This document shows positions 45,209 through 55,773 of a stretch of 64,000 nt of DNA, one piece after another (positions within the stretch are counted from its first letter, which is position 1; each line of letters starts with the position of its first letter). A program made the translations under genes and the position numbers. Below the pieces are notes generated by a model that saw nothing but the letters and a program-made list of their open reading frames with translations, had not been told where the DNA came from and searched no databases. This DNA comes from Lunularia cruciata (taxonomy: Eukaryota; Streptophyta; Marchantiopsida; Lunulariales; Lunulariaceae), in contig OX419755.1 in the NCBI GenBank assembly GCA_948567375.1, positions 37,267,001 to 37,331,000 of the forward strand, in the 5' to 3' direction.

Positions 45209-45330
45209 TTGGGAATAGGTCAACATGGATTTGGTTGATGAATTGCCTAAGAACACCTCAATGGTGCAGTTGGGAATAGGTCAACATGGATTTGGTTGAT
45301 GAATTACCTAAGACCACCTCAAGGGTTGCA
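45209..45330 (+). repeat. 61-bp tandem duplication in A integrase
   Basis: ttgggaataggtcaacatgg begins at 45209 and at 45270. The duplicated stretch covers the QVNMDLVDELPK coding block, and the copies differ at a few bases. Confidence 0.9.
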
Positions 45331-45828
45331 AACTCCATTGCAGTCTTTGTAGATAAACTTAGAAAAATGATTCATGTGTGTCATACAACCAAGGATGTGA
45401 TTGCTCCACACTTAGCTCACTTGTAATTAGTTGTAGTTGTTTCTCACCATGGCTTGTCTAGAGTGCTCATCACCAATCGGGGTACTCAATTCAATTGTTT
45501 GTTTTGTAGAACACTCTTTGGCATCTTCAAAACTAAATTAGTTATGTCCAAGGTATACCATCTACAAAGTGATAGAAAAATAGAGCAAGCTAATTGCACT
45601 ATTGAGGACATGCTTTGGAGCTTCATCTTAGAGGAGCAAGAAAGGTGGCATACCTTACTTCTATTGGCGGAATTTTCCTACAACTATTTAGTGCATACAT
45701 CTACACAAGTCACACCATTCTTCTTCATGTATGGAGAGCATACTTTCACACCTTCAAAGTTGGTAAAGATCTACCCAATAGCTAAAAAATTGATGTTATC
45801 AACACATCTCTTTTCTAAAATCCAACAA

Positions 45829-46231
45829 TGTAACAATATGGAGTTTAGTGACAAATTTAGTTAGGGCTTAAAAAGTAGCAAATATGCCAAATTAGCCTAG
45901 AATATTCCAAAATTATCTAGGAAGCTTCCTATCTAGCTTTACTTTCATCCCAAGTAGGTAGCTTCTACAAGGAAGCTTTTAGAAGCTTCCAACTAGCTTA
46001 GCTTGCATGCCAAGTAGGCGGCTTCTAGGAGGAAGCTTCTTGGTTAACTTAGCTTGCACTCCAAGAAAGCAGTTCAAGGAAGCTTCTTGAGAAGCTTCTC
46101 AAGAACCTTGTATACTCCATACAAATACCAAAACCAAAGCTCATGCTAGGTATTCAAAGTTTTCCACACTAAAGTGTCCCAATGTGATCTTCCATTCTCC
46201 TATTTCTCTCCTTTGTTCTGATCTTTTTACA
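45829..46231 (+). repeat. Element B 5' LTR
   Basis: tgtaacaatatggagtttag ... gttctgatctttttaca. It is rich in GAAGCTTC dyads (45982, 46032, 46091). The TATA region seen in the 3' LTR (ctataaatac) is degraded to acaaatac here. Confidence 0.95.
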
Positions 46232-46232
46232 T

Positions 46233-46244
46233 TGGTATTAGAGC
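46233..46244 (+). other. Primer-binding site of element B
   Basis: tggtattagagc, one mismatch from the initiator tRNA-Met site, starting one base after the LTR. Confidence 0.9.
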
Positions 46245-46448
46245 AGGAATGGGATGAATGGAATTTATGGACCACCAAATCCATTTATGCTAAACCATTG
46301 AGATTTTCATGTCCAAGTGCTACTCAAGCATCATTTCACAAAGTTCATCATCTCACGCATTAAGCAAGATGTTTTGAATATAATCACCTTGTCTAAAGAG
46401 CACTTGGTACTTTTAGTTGTAACTTATAGATAATGATGGACGTTGTTG

Positions 46449-48623
46449 TGTTGTGGTTTGTGTAACCATAAAAAGTAAACTATTATGGTTATCTCCATAT
46501 TAGTGGAGTAGGTTGTATGATAGATCCCATGGATGAGATGTTGCCATGTGAGCAATCTATGTGCATCTATGCAATTGGCCATGTGGGTTAAAATCTTATC
46601 TTGTTCAAGGGCTCTTATGTATATAGGTGAAGGAGAGTGGAGAGATGGGTGTGTTTTAGTTGAGGAGTCTCTAGAGGGAGGAGGATGTTGGGAGTGAGGG
46701 TTGTAACAAGGTGTGAGTGGTAGAGCATCTGAGGTAACATTTGAACATGAGATGTCCCATGCTCTTGATCTGCCATTCCAAAATCCTTTTCTCATTAGGC
46801 TTTAGATTTTACACCATGATGGCTTATGGGATGGTGACACATTTTGAAGCGGTATTCATGGAATCAATGATGGAAAACCATGATCTTGCTATACTTCCAA
46901 TGCTTACTTATGAGCAAGTATGGGTTCTAATTATTTATGTGCTCTTAGAGATGGAGAAAAACTCAATTTTGCTCATGAGCTTCAAGGTGAACTTGTGTGG
47001 TCCATTTGTCAAAAAGTGAAGAGACTAAATGATAAACTTGTAAGAGATTGGGTCCCAAGTAGATAACTCTAGAGTTTTTTGGGCTTCAAAGGAATTTGAG
47101 GAGGGGATATCGAGGAGTGAAGACCATGGTTGGAGAAAGGAGCTAATAGGCTACAGTATGGAGATTGAAATCAAATGATTTGAGCCAACTCATAGGAGGG
47201 ATATCATATCACCCAAGAGCACAAAGTTGGGATTTAGGAGAGCTTCTTAAAACATTTCCATTATCTGTCAATGGGGTTTGAGAGTAGACAAAGTGCTTAT
47301 AATGTCAACTCAAAAAAATTCAGTTTTGTATCAATCTCAAATCAGATTTGACTGATTGAAGTTAATGCTTTTGGTATGTAAGGTGTTGGAGAAGAGTTGG
47401 TGATCAGGTTTGGAGTTTTGATCTCTCCCCAAGTTGTGGTCCAAGTCACCTTATGAAAATTTCCAGTGTTGTTGGTAGTTAGGTTTTGCAACTCTAAGTG
47501 AAAGTTTCATGTGAATTCCTCAAAAGGAGAAATTCAGGGTCTTTGATCAAGTATATATGTAGTGCTCACAAGTTAGCACAACTCAAGAATTGATCCATAT
47601 ATAGGATTGGATTAGGCCATTAAACTCTGCAAAGGGTTAGACAAGGGCACAATCAACTACTTTAGAAAAAGTTTGGCTGGCTTTGGGTCCATGGAGAGTG
47701 AGAGTTATGCAATAAATGTTATTGAAATACTATTGTAAGCTCAATAGAGTAGTTCTATCTTCAATCATAAATGATTGGCAATTCTCCTATTTTTATGTGA
47801 TTATGATTAAGAATTTTAGACTTCTGGAGTGCTTGTGAGGATCAAGTATACCTCTGGTTCAGAAATTTGGGGAAAATTTACCAAGAACCAGGAGCAAACC
47901 CTAAACTAGGGATTTCAAAATTAGGGTAAAAGTTAAAGATAATTGGCCAAGTTTAAGATCTTGTTAGGGGAGTTGTCATGATTATATTATAGAGTATTTC
48001 ATATCATTAGAAAGCTTATCTCAAAAGATTTCTATTGAATCCAAGACCACTTGAATCCAAGTTACACACAAAGGTTATGTCTATATGAGTTTTGTAGACT
48101 TTTCTCCATCAAAAAGATATAGAAGTTCCCCACTTGGATTAGAAGTTGATTGAAATTTGGAGAAAAAATTAGAAGAGACTTGGAGTACAAGTTGAAATTA
48201 GCTTGATGGCGGAGAAGAAGGCTTTGGAGCTCTTTTTCAACAAAAAGTATAGAGTTATTGTCAAATTCTTGTGATTGGATCCTCTTTGTGCTTGCATGCC
48301 TATTTGTACACCCAATTGGCTTGGATTGGTGTGCGGGCATTGTGCTTAGGTTCCTTCCTTCCATATATGCTATGGTTTCTCCTTGGTAATGTTGGAAGTG
48401 ATGACCAATAGACTAGAGTACGTGTTATGATGATAGGTTAGGTTTCCTACTACTTCTTTACTCAGTAGAAGGAATCTTAGAAACAAGAGTGGAAGGTTCT
48501 ACAAGTTGGGTACCACATGTGCTCAGATTAGTAGAGACAAGTCTATGCATGACCTATGATCCATAAGCTCCATAGCTAGGCATCCTATGTGTTCCAATGA
48601 GAGAAAGGTAAAGTACAACAACA
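46449..48623 (+). mobile_element. Insertion F2: coding-free TG...CA element (2175 bp)
   Basis: Termini tgttgtggtttgtg and gtacaacaaca, with TSD TGTTG at 46444-46448 and 48624-48628. Collinear with F1 (10212-12561) over its whole length, for example cccatgctcttgatctgcc, cttacttatgagcaagta and cccaattggcttggattgg. Frames inside (46741-47019, 48062-48364) do not match open frames in F1 and are not treated as genes. It could be a solo LTR of a long-LTR element or a non-autonomous relative of G. Confidence 0.85.
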
Positions 48624-48628
48624 TGTTG

Positions 48629-49520
48629 CATCTATGTGTTAATAAATTAGATAGATTGTGGGTGGTTTGATATAGTAGTAACCATGGTGGCAATGCTTGA
48701 GGTTGTCACTGCTATGTAGTAACAAATCAAGCACCTTACTTCATTTCTAGATGAATGAGATCATTAACAACAAGATCACATAGAGAGAGTACCAATTTGA
48801 GAAGGAGAAGACCAAATCTAATTTCCAAAACCCAAGGGGCTTGAAGGTAAGAATCTCTTGGGTGCAATGGAGAATTTTGTGTTTGATTGCAAATGTTATT
48901 ATGGAGCTACTAACCTTCAAGATGAATAGAAATAGATTCTCTTGGCTTCCAATTAATTAGATGGAGTAGCAAAGCTATGGTGGTGATTCCAAGTGGAGCA
49001 AGCTAAAAGGCAAATTGTTGCACTAATGTTGATATGGATAGAATTCAAAGTACAATAATTGGTCAATTCAAAGCTATAAATACCACACAAGCTGCAAGAG
49101 ATAAGTTTGCAGAGTTGAAGCAATTTGGCTCTATAAGAAGTTTATCATGCAAATTCCATATATGTTGGAAGGTGAAGCTTGGGATCAATTTGTGAGAGCT
49201 TGAAGTCACAAACCAAATTAGAGGTAACTATGCGAGAGCCACAACACTTGGAGGAAGCCATGCGGTTGGCCAAAGGCTTTGATTCCTTAGTTGCAACAAC
49301 TTGGTCTTGACTTTGACCTCCACAAAACCTACCAATACATCAAACACCGGTGGAGGTTCCATCACCAATAGAGATTAATACCATTCAATGGAGACCACTT
49401 GGTATTAAAAATAGAGAAAAAATACAACAAAATGGTGATTGTTTTTATTATCACTAAATTGGACATCATATTGCTGAATGTCCACTCAAGAATGGGTGAT
49501 TTTGGCAAGTCTAGATGGAG
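48629..49520 (+). pseudogene. Element B gag and zinc knuckle
   Basis: After the rejoined leader, 48810-49010 has decayed capsid text. Then TTQAARDKFAELKQFGSIRS (about 49100-49160) matches ARDxLxxLKQxGSV, followed by LSCKFHI in frame and a shifted NMLEG-ELxxRFxRGL. Then LEEAMRLAKGFDSLVATT (49250-49300) in another frame. The knuckle at 49440-49490 reads CFYYH-stop-IGHHIAECP, Cys-x2-Cys-x4-His-x4-Cys with the second Cys now Tyr. Confidence 0.75.
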
Positions 49521-49639
49521 TTTGTGGAGTAAAATGAATAGAGAGATAAGAAATCCCAATAGGACGTTTTGAGCCACCTATTGTGAACTTGATTAGTTCC
49601 AATGGGATCAAAGGCTTGACCTACGCAAGTTTGCCTATG

Positions 49640-49960
49640 CATTGTAAGATATGATATCTAATCATGGTTGTAAGATTTTGGTTGATTTGGGAAGTTCAAA
49701 AAATTGCTTGTCCATGCAATTAGCAAAGGAATTACATATTCCTATCAAGCTAGTAATTGGAAGTAGATTGATGATGGCGGATGATAAATTCTGCATTTTG
49801 TACTTTGCATCTTGTTACCTTCAAGATTGGGAAAGAGTATTTGGAGTGTGTGAAATTTTTAGTGGAACCTCTACACTATGATGTCATTCTAGGTCTACCT
49901 TGGCTTGAACATCATAAGGTTCAATTTGATTGGAACTAGCAACAAATTCAAGTACAACAC
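49640..49960 (+). pseudogene. Element B aspartic protease
   Basis: CKILVDLGSSKNCLSMQLAK at about 49675 matches the retropepsin box (ILxDSGSSxNFIS) with Leu in place of Ser. PIKLVIGSRLMMADD follows and, after a shift, VEPLHYDVILGLPWLEHHKV, the DxILGxxWL second block. It is inactive through the shift and the changed triplet. Confidence 0.8.
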
Positions 49961-50022
49961 CAAGGTAGGAATTTTAGATTAGGTTGTTTGGCATCTCTAA
50001 GTAAGACACCTAAGAATAGTAG

Positions 50023-50202
50023 TCCCAAGATGGGAAGTTTGTTGGGAAGGTAGCCATAAAGGAAGCCTTGAAGAGAGATGAGTTCCAAGATGGGAAGTTT
50101 TTGAGGAAAGAAACCACAGAGCAAGCTTTGAAAAGAGATGAGTCCCTAGATGAGAAGTTTACCAGTGAAGTAGCCATAGAGCAAACTTTAGAGGAAGATA
50201 AG
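50023..50202 (+). repeat. Three 60-bp (20-codon) tandem repeats in the protease-RT linker
   Basis: Units start at 50023, 50083 and 50143. The second and third read FQDGKFLRKETTEQALKRDE and SLDEKFTSEVAIEQTLEEDK. The period is an exact multiple of three, so it could have been tolerated in the live protein. Confidence 0.9.
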
Positions 50203-51010
50203 TCTATTTTCACAATGTGGATCAAGCCAATTGCACAACAAGAATCTAAGGAGGGTCAAGATCTTCATCTAACAATGGGTGATCAAATAATTCAAGAGTT
50301 TGCGGATGTGTTTTTATATGATCTGCCAAAGGATTACCCTCCAATTGTGGTATGCCCTTTAAAATTGAGTTATTGCTAAGGAGTACTCCAATGAGTAGGC
50401 CAGTCTATAGGCTCTCACCAAAGGAGTTAGAGGAGTTGCAAACAACATAATACATCTCCTTGGAGAGCATTGATATTATTTATTCCAAAGAAGGATGGAT
50501 GAATTTATTTTTGTAATGATTATTATGGGCTCAATAAACAAATAATGAAGAATGCATATCTCTTGCCTCCAATTAATGATTTTCTTGATCAATTGAGTGG
50601 AGCACAATACTTCTCCAAGTTGGATCTTCATAATGGCTATTGGCAAATCCCCATTGATAAGGAGGATGTGCAAAAGATTACCTTTCATGCAAGGTATGGA
50701 CATTTTGAATGGAGAGTTCTACCTTTTGGGCTCACTCATGCTCAAGCAATTTTCATAGATCAAATGCATTGAGTGTTGGATAGACTATTAGATCGGTACA
50801 TGGTGGTGTTCTTGGATGACATTTTAATCTATAGCAAGATAGAGATAGAACATGTAAATCACATGCAAGAAGTCCTAAGATGACTATGACAATGGAAGTT
50901 TTATTGCAAGAAGTCAAAGTGTGCCTTTTGGTAGAAGGAAGTTAACTACTTGAGTCACAAGATCTCATCAAAAGGGATCAAGATGGAAGAAGAGAAAATA
51001 AAGGCCATCA
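50203..51010 (+). pseudogene. Element B reverse transcriptase
   Basis: FADVFLYDLPKDYPPIV (50300), a decayed YRLSPKELEELQ region, then NAYLLPPINDFLDQLSGAQY, FSKLDLHNGYWQIPIDKEDV and ARYGHFEWRVLPFGLTHAQA (50545-50760), VLDRLLDRYMVVFLDDILIY (50772-50830; FLDD intact) and a decayed CEFxxxEVxYLSHKISSKGI block near 50940. Two or more shifts and several stops. Confidence 0.9.
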
Positions 51011-51720
51011 TTGATTGGCCTACTCCAAAGGATGCTACAAAAGTATGGGTTTTTAATAGATTGGCCAATTTTTACCAACAGTTCATCTACTATTATACTC
51101 ATGTACCCACACCATTGATCAATCTCTTGGAAAAGAACTTGAGCTTTTAGTGGACCAACAAGCACAAAGAAGCATTCTAGAACCTAGAACATATGGTGTT
51201 TTCAAGACCCATTCTTCAAACATATGATCCTCAACTACCTTGTGTGGTTGATTTTGATGCTTCTAACTTTGCAATTGGAGCCATGTTGCAATAAGAATTT
51301 CCAAATGGGTTACATCCCATTGCCTTTGTGTCTTGCAAAATAAATACAATAGAAAGGAATTTCTCTACTTGAGATCAAGAACAACTAGCAATAGTATATG
51401 CAACCAAGGTATGGAAGCATTATCTCTTGGAGAAACAAGTGACCATGTAAACTGATCAAAAACCTTTGTTGTAAACATTAAACTTGGAACACATGAAGAG
51501 TTGACATCATCAATGGGAGGAACAACTACAATTGTTAGACATCAAAATTGAGGACAAAACTGATCAATTTCATATCATCCCCAATGCCCTATCATGATGA
51601 CATGATTTGAAGTCTCTTCCTCTCACACTACGGCAATTATGATGCTATCAATTGACTCCAAAGTCCAAATTGAGTTTAAGACTGCTTCATAGTAAGATCC
51701 TTTCTTTAAAATTATAAAGG
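51011..51720 (+). pseudogene. Element B RNase H
   Basis: VWVFNRLANFYQQFIYYYTH (RT connection), a WTNKHKEAF block, RPILQTYDPQLPCVVDFDAS (first Asp), NFAIGAMLQ-like text, QEQLAIVYATKVWKHYL, and a TDQKPLL segment around 51440-51470. These follow the RNase H order of E and C, with stops at several Gln and Trp positions. Confidence 0.8.
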
Positions 51721-52640
51721 TTGTCTTATAGCATGAAACAAGGATTACAACACCTTCTCCTTCAAGGAAGGTCTCCTATTCTATGAAAACCGGATTTATG
51801 TTCCAACCAAGGATGATTTTTGACTTGTATGCCTCCAAGAAGCCCATGACTTACAAGTTGCTAGTCACATGGGCGTGGATAAGACCTTGGGTACTCTCTA
51901 ATGCCAATGGTGGTTGTCCAATATGATATGAGATGTTTGAGAGTTGCTAACGTAGCAAGGCCAACAACCAAAAATTGAGTGGACTCCTTCAACCCCTCCC
52001 CATTCTATTTGCTCAATGGGAACACATGAGCTTAGATCTCATCACGTCCTTGCCCAAGACAAAGCAAGGTCATACAAAAATTGTGGTGTTTGTGGATAAG
52101 CTTAGTAAGCAAATCCATTTGGCACCAGCCTTTGATATCATGGATGCTCTAACATTGTCATAAATCTACTTTGACAATGTTTTCAAGCATCATGGGATGC
52201 CTCCTATACTCATCTGTGACCATGATCCCCAATTCATGAGAAAATTTTAGCAAACACTCTTCTAAATGCTTGGCACTAAGCTTGCTTTGTCCATGGCCAA
52301 TCATCCTCAAACTGATGGATAAATTGAATGTGAAAATTGTACCTTGGAGGATATGCTTCATGCCTTCTTCAACATCCACCATACCAATTAAGATGAATGT
52401 CTTACAATTATAGAGTTTGCATACAATAATTCCAAGCAGGAGAGCATTGGATTCTCTCCTTTCTTCCTCAATTTTGGCCAAGATCCACTTATTCTAGATT
52501 CCCTTCTTGTTCCTCCTCCATCTTATGTCCCTCATACTTCCATTTTCTTGACCACCATATCCCAATCCCTCCAACAAGCCAAATCTCATGTCCTTGTTGC
52601 TCAAAATTGGCAGAAGCAATAAGTGGACTACCATCATTAT
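51721..52640 (+). pseudogene. Element B integrase
   Basis: About 51780: RIYVPTKDD, then EAHDLQVASHMGVDKTLGTL (zinc-domain His pair). At 51990: PILFAQWEHMSLDLITSLPK (first Asp, SLDLITxLP), KIVVFVDKLSKQIHL, and ICDHDPQFM (second Asp), then LGTKLALSMANHPQTDG (52270-52320), IECENCTLEDMLHAFFNIHH (E region) and FAYNNSKQESIGFSPFFLNF in another frame. Intact motif residues remain between stops. Confidence 0.85.
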
Positions 52641-53080
52641 GATCTCACCTTTCAAGTAGGTGATAAGGTCATGCTCTTCTTAAGTAACCTATCCCTCCCC
52701 TTAATTAGATATGACCCTTTGATGTCATCCAAATCATCTCTTTTGATGCTTATCAACTTGCCTTGCCTTGTCATATGTGCATCTACCCTATCTTTCACAT
52801 TTCTAAGTTGAAACCCTTTGTTCCTAACCCATCTTCTTTTTCCTCTTGTATTGAACCTCCTCCTCCTCCTTTCCCTATCAATGATCATGAGAAGTAAAAA
52901 GTTGATTGTATCATTGCACATTGCCATATTCAACAAGGTTGTCACATTCAGAGTACAAGGTCTTTTGGAAAGGGTATCACCTTCATGATGCCACATAGGA
53001 ACCTCTTTCTCATCTCCAAAATGCACAAATGGTCATCCAAGATTTTGAAGCTTTAATGGCAACAAAGACATCACCAACTA
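52641..53080 (+). pseudogene. Element B integrase C-terminus and chromodomain
   Basis: YDLTFQVGDKVMLFLSNLSL (about 52635-52690, GDxVxL), a FHISKLKPFVPNPSSFSSCI stretch, a proline run (EPPPPPFP), then KVDCIIAHCHIQQGCH (about 52895) and, after a shift, EYKVFWKGYHLHDAT-stop-EP and LSHLQNAQMVIQDFEALMAT (52960-53060). The pattern YLVxWKGYxxxDATWEPxxxL is a chromodomain, which binds methylated histone H3. Confidence 0.8.
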
Positions 53081-53239
53081 GCGGTGGGAAATATGTAACA
53101 TTATGGAGTTTAGTGACAAAGTTAGTTAGGGCTAACAAAGTAGCAAATAGGCCAAATTAGCCAAGAATATTCCAAAAGTATCTAGAAAGCTTCTTAGGAA
53201 GCTTCCTGGCTAGCTTAACTTGCACCCCAAGTAGGTAGC

Positions 53240-53252
53240 TTCTAGAAGATTC
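53240..53252 (+). promoter_or_regulatory. Heat-shock-element-like site in B LTR
   Basis: ttctagaagattc, exactly TTCnnGAAnnTTC, about 120 bp upstream of the TATAAATA at 53372. Many GAAGCTTC dyads surround it. Function is an inference. Confidence 0.4.
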
Positions 53253-53371
53253 CAACTAGCTTAGCTTTCATGCCAAGTAGGTGGCTTCTAGAAGGAAGCT
53301 TCTTGGTTAACTTGGTTTGCACTCCATGAAAGCAGGCTCAAGGAAGCTTCTCAAAAGCCTTGTATGCTTCC

Positions 53372-53379
53372 TATAAATA
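53372..53379 (+). promoter_or_regulatory. TATA box of element B 3' LTR
   Basis: tataaata, well placed in the second half of the LTR. The E LTRs carry the same ctataaataccc-like site on the minus strand near 9150. Confidence 0.6.
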
Positions 53380-53487
53380 CCAAAGTTGAAGCTCATGCTA
53401 GGCATTTGAAGTTTCCCACACTCAAGTGTCCCAATGTGATATTCCATTCTCCTATTTCTCTCCTTGGTCTTGTTCTTTTACAAACAA

Positions 53488-53925
53488 GGTGTGGCTATTT
53501 GGCTACCCACAACCAACCTTGTTAGCTTGGACCTCATTTTATTGGAACTTTTTCTATCCTCCATCAAATTGGCATAATAACCTATCACCTTGAGCTATCA
53601 CCACACATGAATCCATCTAGTGTTCCATGTTTCCTTATTATGTAGATATGCACCCTAATCACACCACTTTCCTTCCATACAAGAAGTTAGACCTTGTTCA
53701 ACACTCATTAATAGCATAGAGGAATATGAAGTCAAACTCATTCTCTAGAAATACATTTGTGGCACTCAATGTCTATGTGTAGAATATCTTGTACATTAGA
53801 AAAGCTATCCAATGTATGAGGCAAAATGGGAGCCATTAGCCAACTTGATCCATGTACCAATATAATGCAATCTTTTGAGCAACAACTTTGCAATGAGGAT
53901 GTTGTGTCTTAAAAGGAGGAAGGTT
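53488..53925 (+). pseudogene. Element A integrase C-terminus and chromodomain, plus polypurine tract
   Basis: Resumes after B: VAIWLPTTNLVSLD (C: VWLSTTNLTLDG), PITLSYHHT-stop-IHLVFHV in the HxVFHVSLLxKY region (53585-53640), then INSIEEYEVKLIL, VEYLVH and MYEAKWEPLANLIHVPI (53700-53860), a chromodomain pattern. A deletion removed about 50 codons before the VWL block relative to C. The tract cttaaaaggaggaaggtt (53908-53925) is the polypurine primer and matches that of C. Confidence 0.85.
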
Positions 53926-54442
53926 TATAATACCATTAGCTAGACATATTGTCTAGAGGTAGAAATTGGCTAGGTATTATTTGGAAAGATGTTATATATG
54001 ATAGTTTAAATAGATCAAATAGAGATGTTATCAAAAGAGTACTTCCACTAATAGGGTAGAGGCCAAAAATACATTGAAAAGTTCAGAGCCTATTTCAAAG
54101 GCCTAAATAGATGAATTGTCTCATTAAGAGCTTTCTAATGGTATCTCATCCATGCTCTTCTAAGCTTCCTACAAGAAGATTCTCCAAAGATTCCCTTTGG
54201 TTAAACTTGTTTGACCATCCAGATAGTACAAGGATCAACATGTCTCCAATCCATACAACTAATCTAAGAGTGGAACTTATTAACATATCACCAATCCATA
54301 TATCTGGTCCAAGGTTGGAGTTCCCTTTGAGTGGATCCTCTTTGTTATATAATAAAGACAAGGTGCTCTTTGGGGCATCAAAGTTTTGAGAGATGAAGTC
54401 TTGCGTTTCTCTTGTAGGTTCTCTTATCCTTGAAACATTACA
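53926..54442 (+). repeat. Element A 3' LTR
   Basis: tataataccattagctagac ... tgaaacattaca, matching the 5' LTR. TATA region ttatataataaagacaaggt near 54345. Followed by AATTA, the target duplication. Confidence 0.95.
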
Positions 54443-55773
54443 AATTAGCACACAAATTAGTGTAACATATTTGCTCCTTGGATTTTGAATAATGTAAGGA
54501 TCAATGTCCAAGAACTCCATAGTTATAACATGTACTTGAAGTAGCATTTTGCCATGGAGGCAAAATTTTCCTCTAAGGTTCATTGGTAGCATACTCCTTG
54601 GGTTCATATTGAGCAATGGTGATATGAGGAATTGGAGTTGTATTGGAAGGTACTTCCTACACTACAAAGACATGTTCATCCTTGTCTATATAGTAATCTT
54701 ACTCTTCCTATGAAAGACCCCATTCACTATGATGCACTAAAAAGAGGGGCAAGTAGACATACATTTAGTGCTAGTGTATCCCAACTTACCAAAAGTTGTG
54801 CACCAAATATTTGGTTAGGCATACAAAGGGGGCTTTTGCCTTTCCTTTGCACCAACCAATTATACCTTGAAGTTGGTGAACTCCTTAATAAACTCCTCCA
54901 ACTTTGAACCTAGTTGCAAAGAGGTGTTTGGAGTAGCATATGCCCTTTGTTATCAATCATCCCATTGTTCTTTCCTTTGCTCCTTCTTGTCTTTGGACAA
55001 AGTTAACTCTAAAGGAGATGTTGTATTGAGAACTCCAAAGACAAAGAATTTGGATCTAGGTTGATGTTTTCTTGGCTTCTTTGCACTTAAGCTTTGATAT
55101 TGCTTAACTAAAATATCAATCAAGCTCACTCATCAACTCTGTAGACTTCATGACCTTGATCAATATATCATGTTCCTATTCTTGGGCAAAAATCCAAAGC
55201 TCTATTAGTAGTCCTTCTCAAAACCATACCCTTGTGTGTGCATATATGTATCCTAAGGTGACACCTCTTCTTGGTATCTTACTCAAGAGACTTTGAAACC
55301 TTTCTATGTAGTCATGTAGTTTTTCATTCCTAATTTTTTTCTAGGCGATTGAGGATGGCAAACGCATTTGCCTCATAGTCTAACTCTTGAAATTGTTCAA
55401 GCAATTGGCTCTCAATTGTTGGAAAATCCACCACATTAGCAAGATTTTGACTTACTTGCATGAATTGGTTCTTGGCCTTCTTTCTCAATAGGCTTGGAAA
55501 TATTTGGAGTTGATCAACATCTATATCTTCCATGCTAGCTACAAAGATTGCTTGAAACTCCTTTGTGAATGTGTAAAAATCTTCTCTTCATCCTTTTCCT
55601 TAAAGATATTGATAACCTTGCCATGTGAAGAGTACATGATTTGCCATCAGAATGGAGATAATGGTGGAGCAAGAGAAATGATAGAGCTTGCAAGAGAGTA
55701 ACAAATTAAGTTTGAATTAGGCATCATGCTTGGAAAATCATCTCCTTCTACAATGAATAGAGGTTTGTCCTAA
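54443..55773 (-). pseudogene. Element D gag (right part of D)
   Basis: Minus strand 55533-55330: MEDIDVDQLQIFPSLLRKKA, KNQFMQVSQNLANVVDFPTI and ESQLLEQFQELDYEANAFAI, a gypsy-type capsid helix pattern (FPxxLxxxAxxWFxxLxxxSIxxWxxLxxxFLxxF). Further left, about 54810-54760 gives WCTTFGKLGYTSTKC, a zinc knuckle with the second Cys as Phe and the His as Tyr. The sequence nearest element A (NPRSKYVTLICVLIC) is unrecognised. D continues across A to 40202 (protease) and across C to 62075. Confidence 0.65.

Larger units (their letters stand above)
44970..45823 (+). pseudogene. Element A integrase, first part
   Basis: MPLLLAQDE- and HYYWPKMSNDVIEYV (45060, end of the zinc domain), a duplicated QVNMDLVDELPKNTS region, CHTTKDVIAPHLAHL in another frame, then the frame from 45454: SRVLITNRGTQFNCLFCRTL (second Asp replaced by Asn in LITNRGTQF), KVYHLQSDRKIEQANCTIED (E region), EEQERWHTLLLLAEFSYNYL and TQVTPFFFMYGEHTFTPSKL. 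It ends SKIQQ at element B and resumes at 53488. Confidence 0.85.
45829..53482 (+). mobile_element. Element B: chromodomain Ty3/gypsy inserted in element A
   Basis: A complete element of 7654 bp with TSD AACAA (45824-45828 and 53483-53487), LTRs 45829-46231 and 53094-53482, and primer site tggtattagagc. Gag, protease, RT, RNase H, integrase and chromodomain remnants follow in order. It interrupts A's integrase after SKIQQ; A resumes with VAIWLPTTNL. It carries F2 in its leader. Same family as E. LTR pairs differ at many sites and the genes are full of stops, so the insertion is old. Confidence 0.97.
53094..53482 (+). repeat. Element B 3' LTR
   Basis: tgtaacattatggagtttag ... gttcttttaca. Preceded by a purine-rich agcggtgggaaata tract, the likely polypurine primer. 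Contains TATA ctataaatac (53371) and a perfect heat-shock-element-like triplet upstream. Confidence 0.95.
40203..54442 (+). mobile_element. Element A: chromodomain Ty3/gypsy, split by element B
   Basis: Flanked by AATTA at 40198-40202 and 54443-54447, with LTRs 40203-40796 and 53926-54442, a tRNA-iMet-type primer site at 40798 and a polypurine tract at 53911. Gag, RT, RNase H, integrase and chromodomain remnants run in order on the plus strand. It belongs to the same family as element C (LTR text, gag NEATLL, integrase). It holds an inverted solo LTR at 41028-41602 and the whole of element B. Without these insertions A would be about 6 kb, similar to C (6.3 kb). Confidence 0.95.

Noticed and set aside
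54146-54616. 156-codon minus-strand frame as a gene
   Set aside because: Most of it is the reverse of element A's 3' LTR running into D sequence; the frame crosses the insertion junction.
54443-55773. Endogenous pararetrovirus (caulimovirid) origin for element D
   Set aside because: Zinc knuckle, capsid pattern and protease fit gypsy elements; no movement or coat protein motif was seen.
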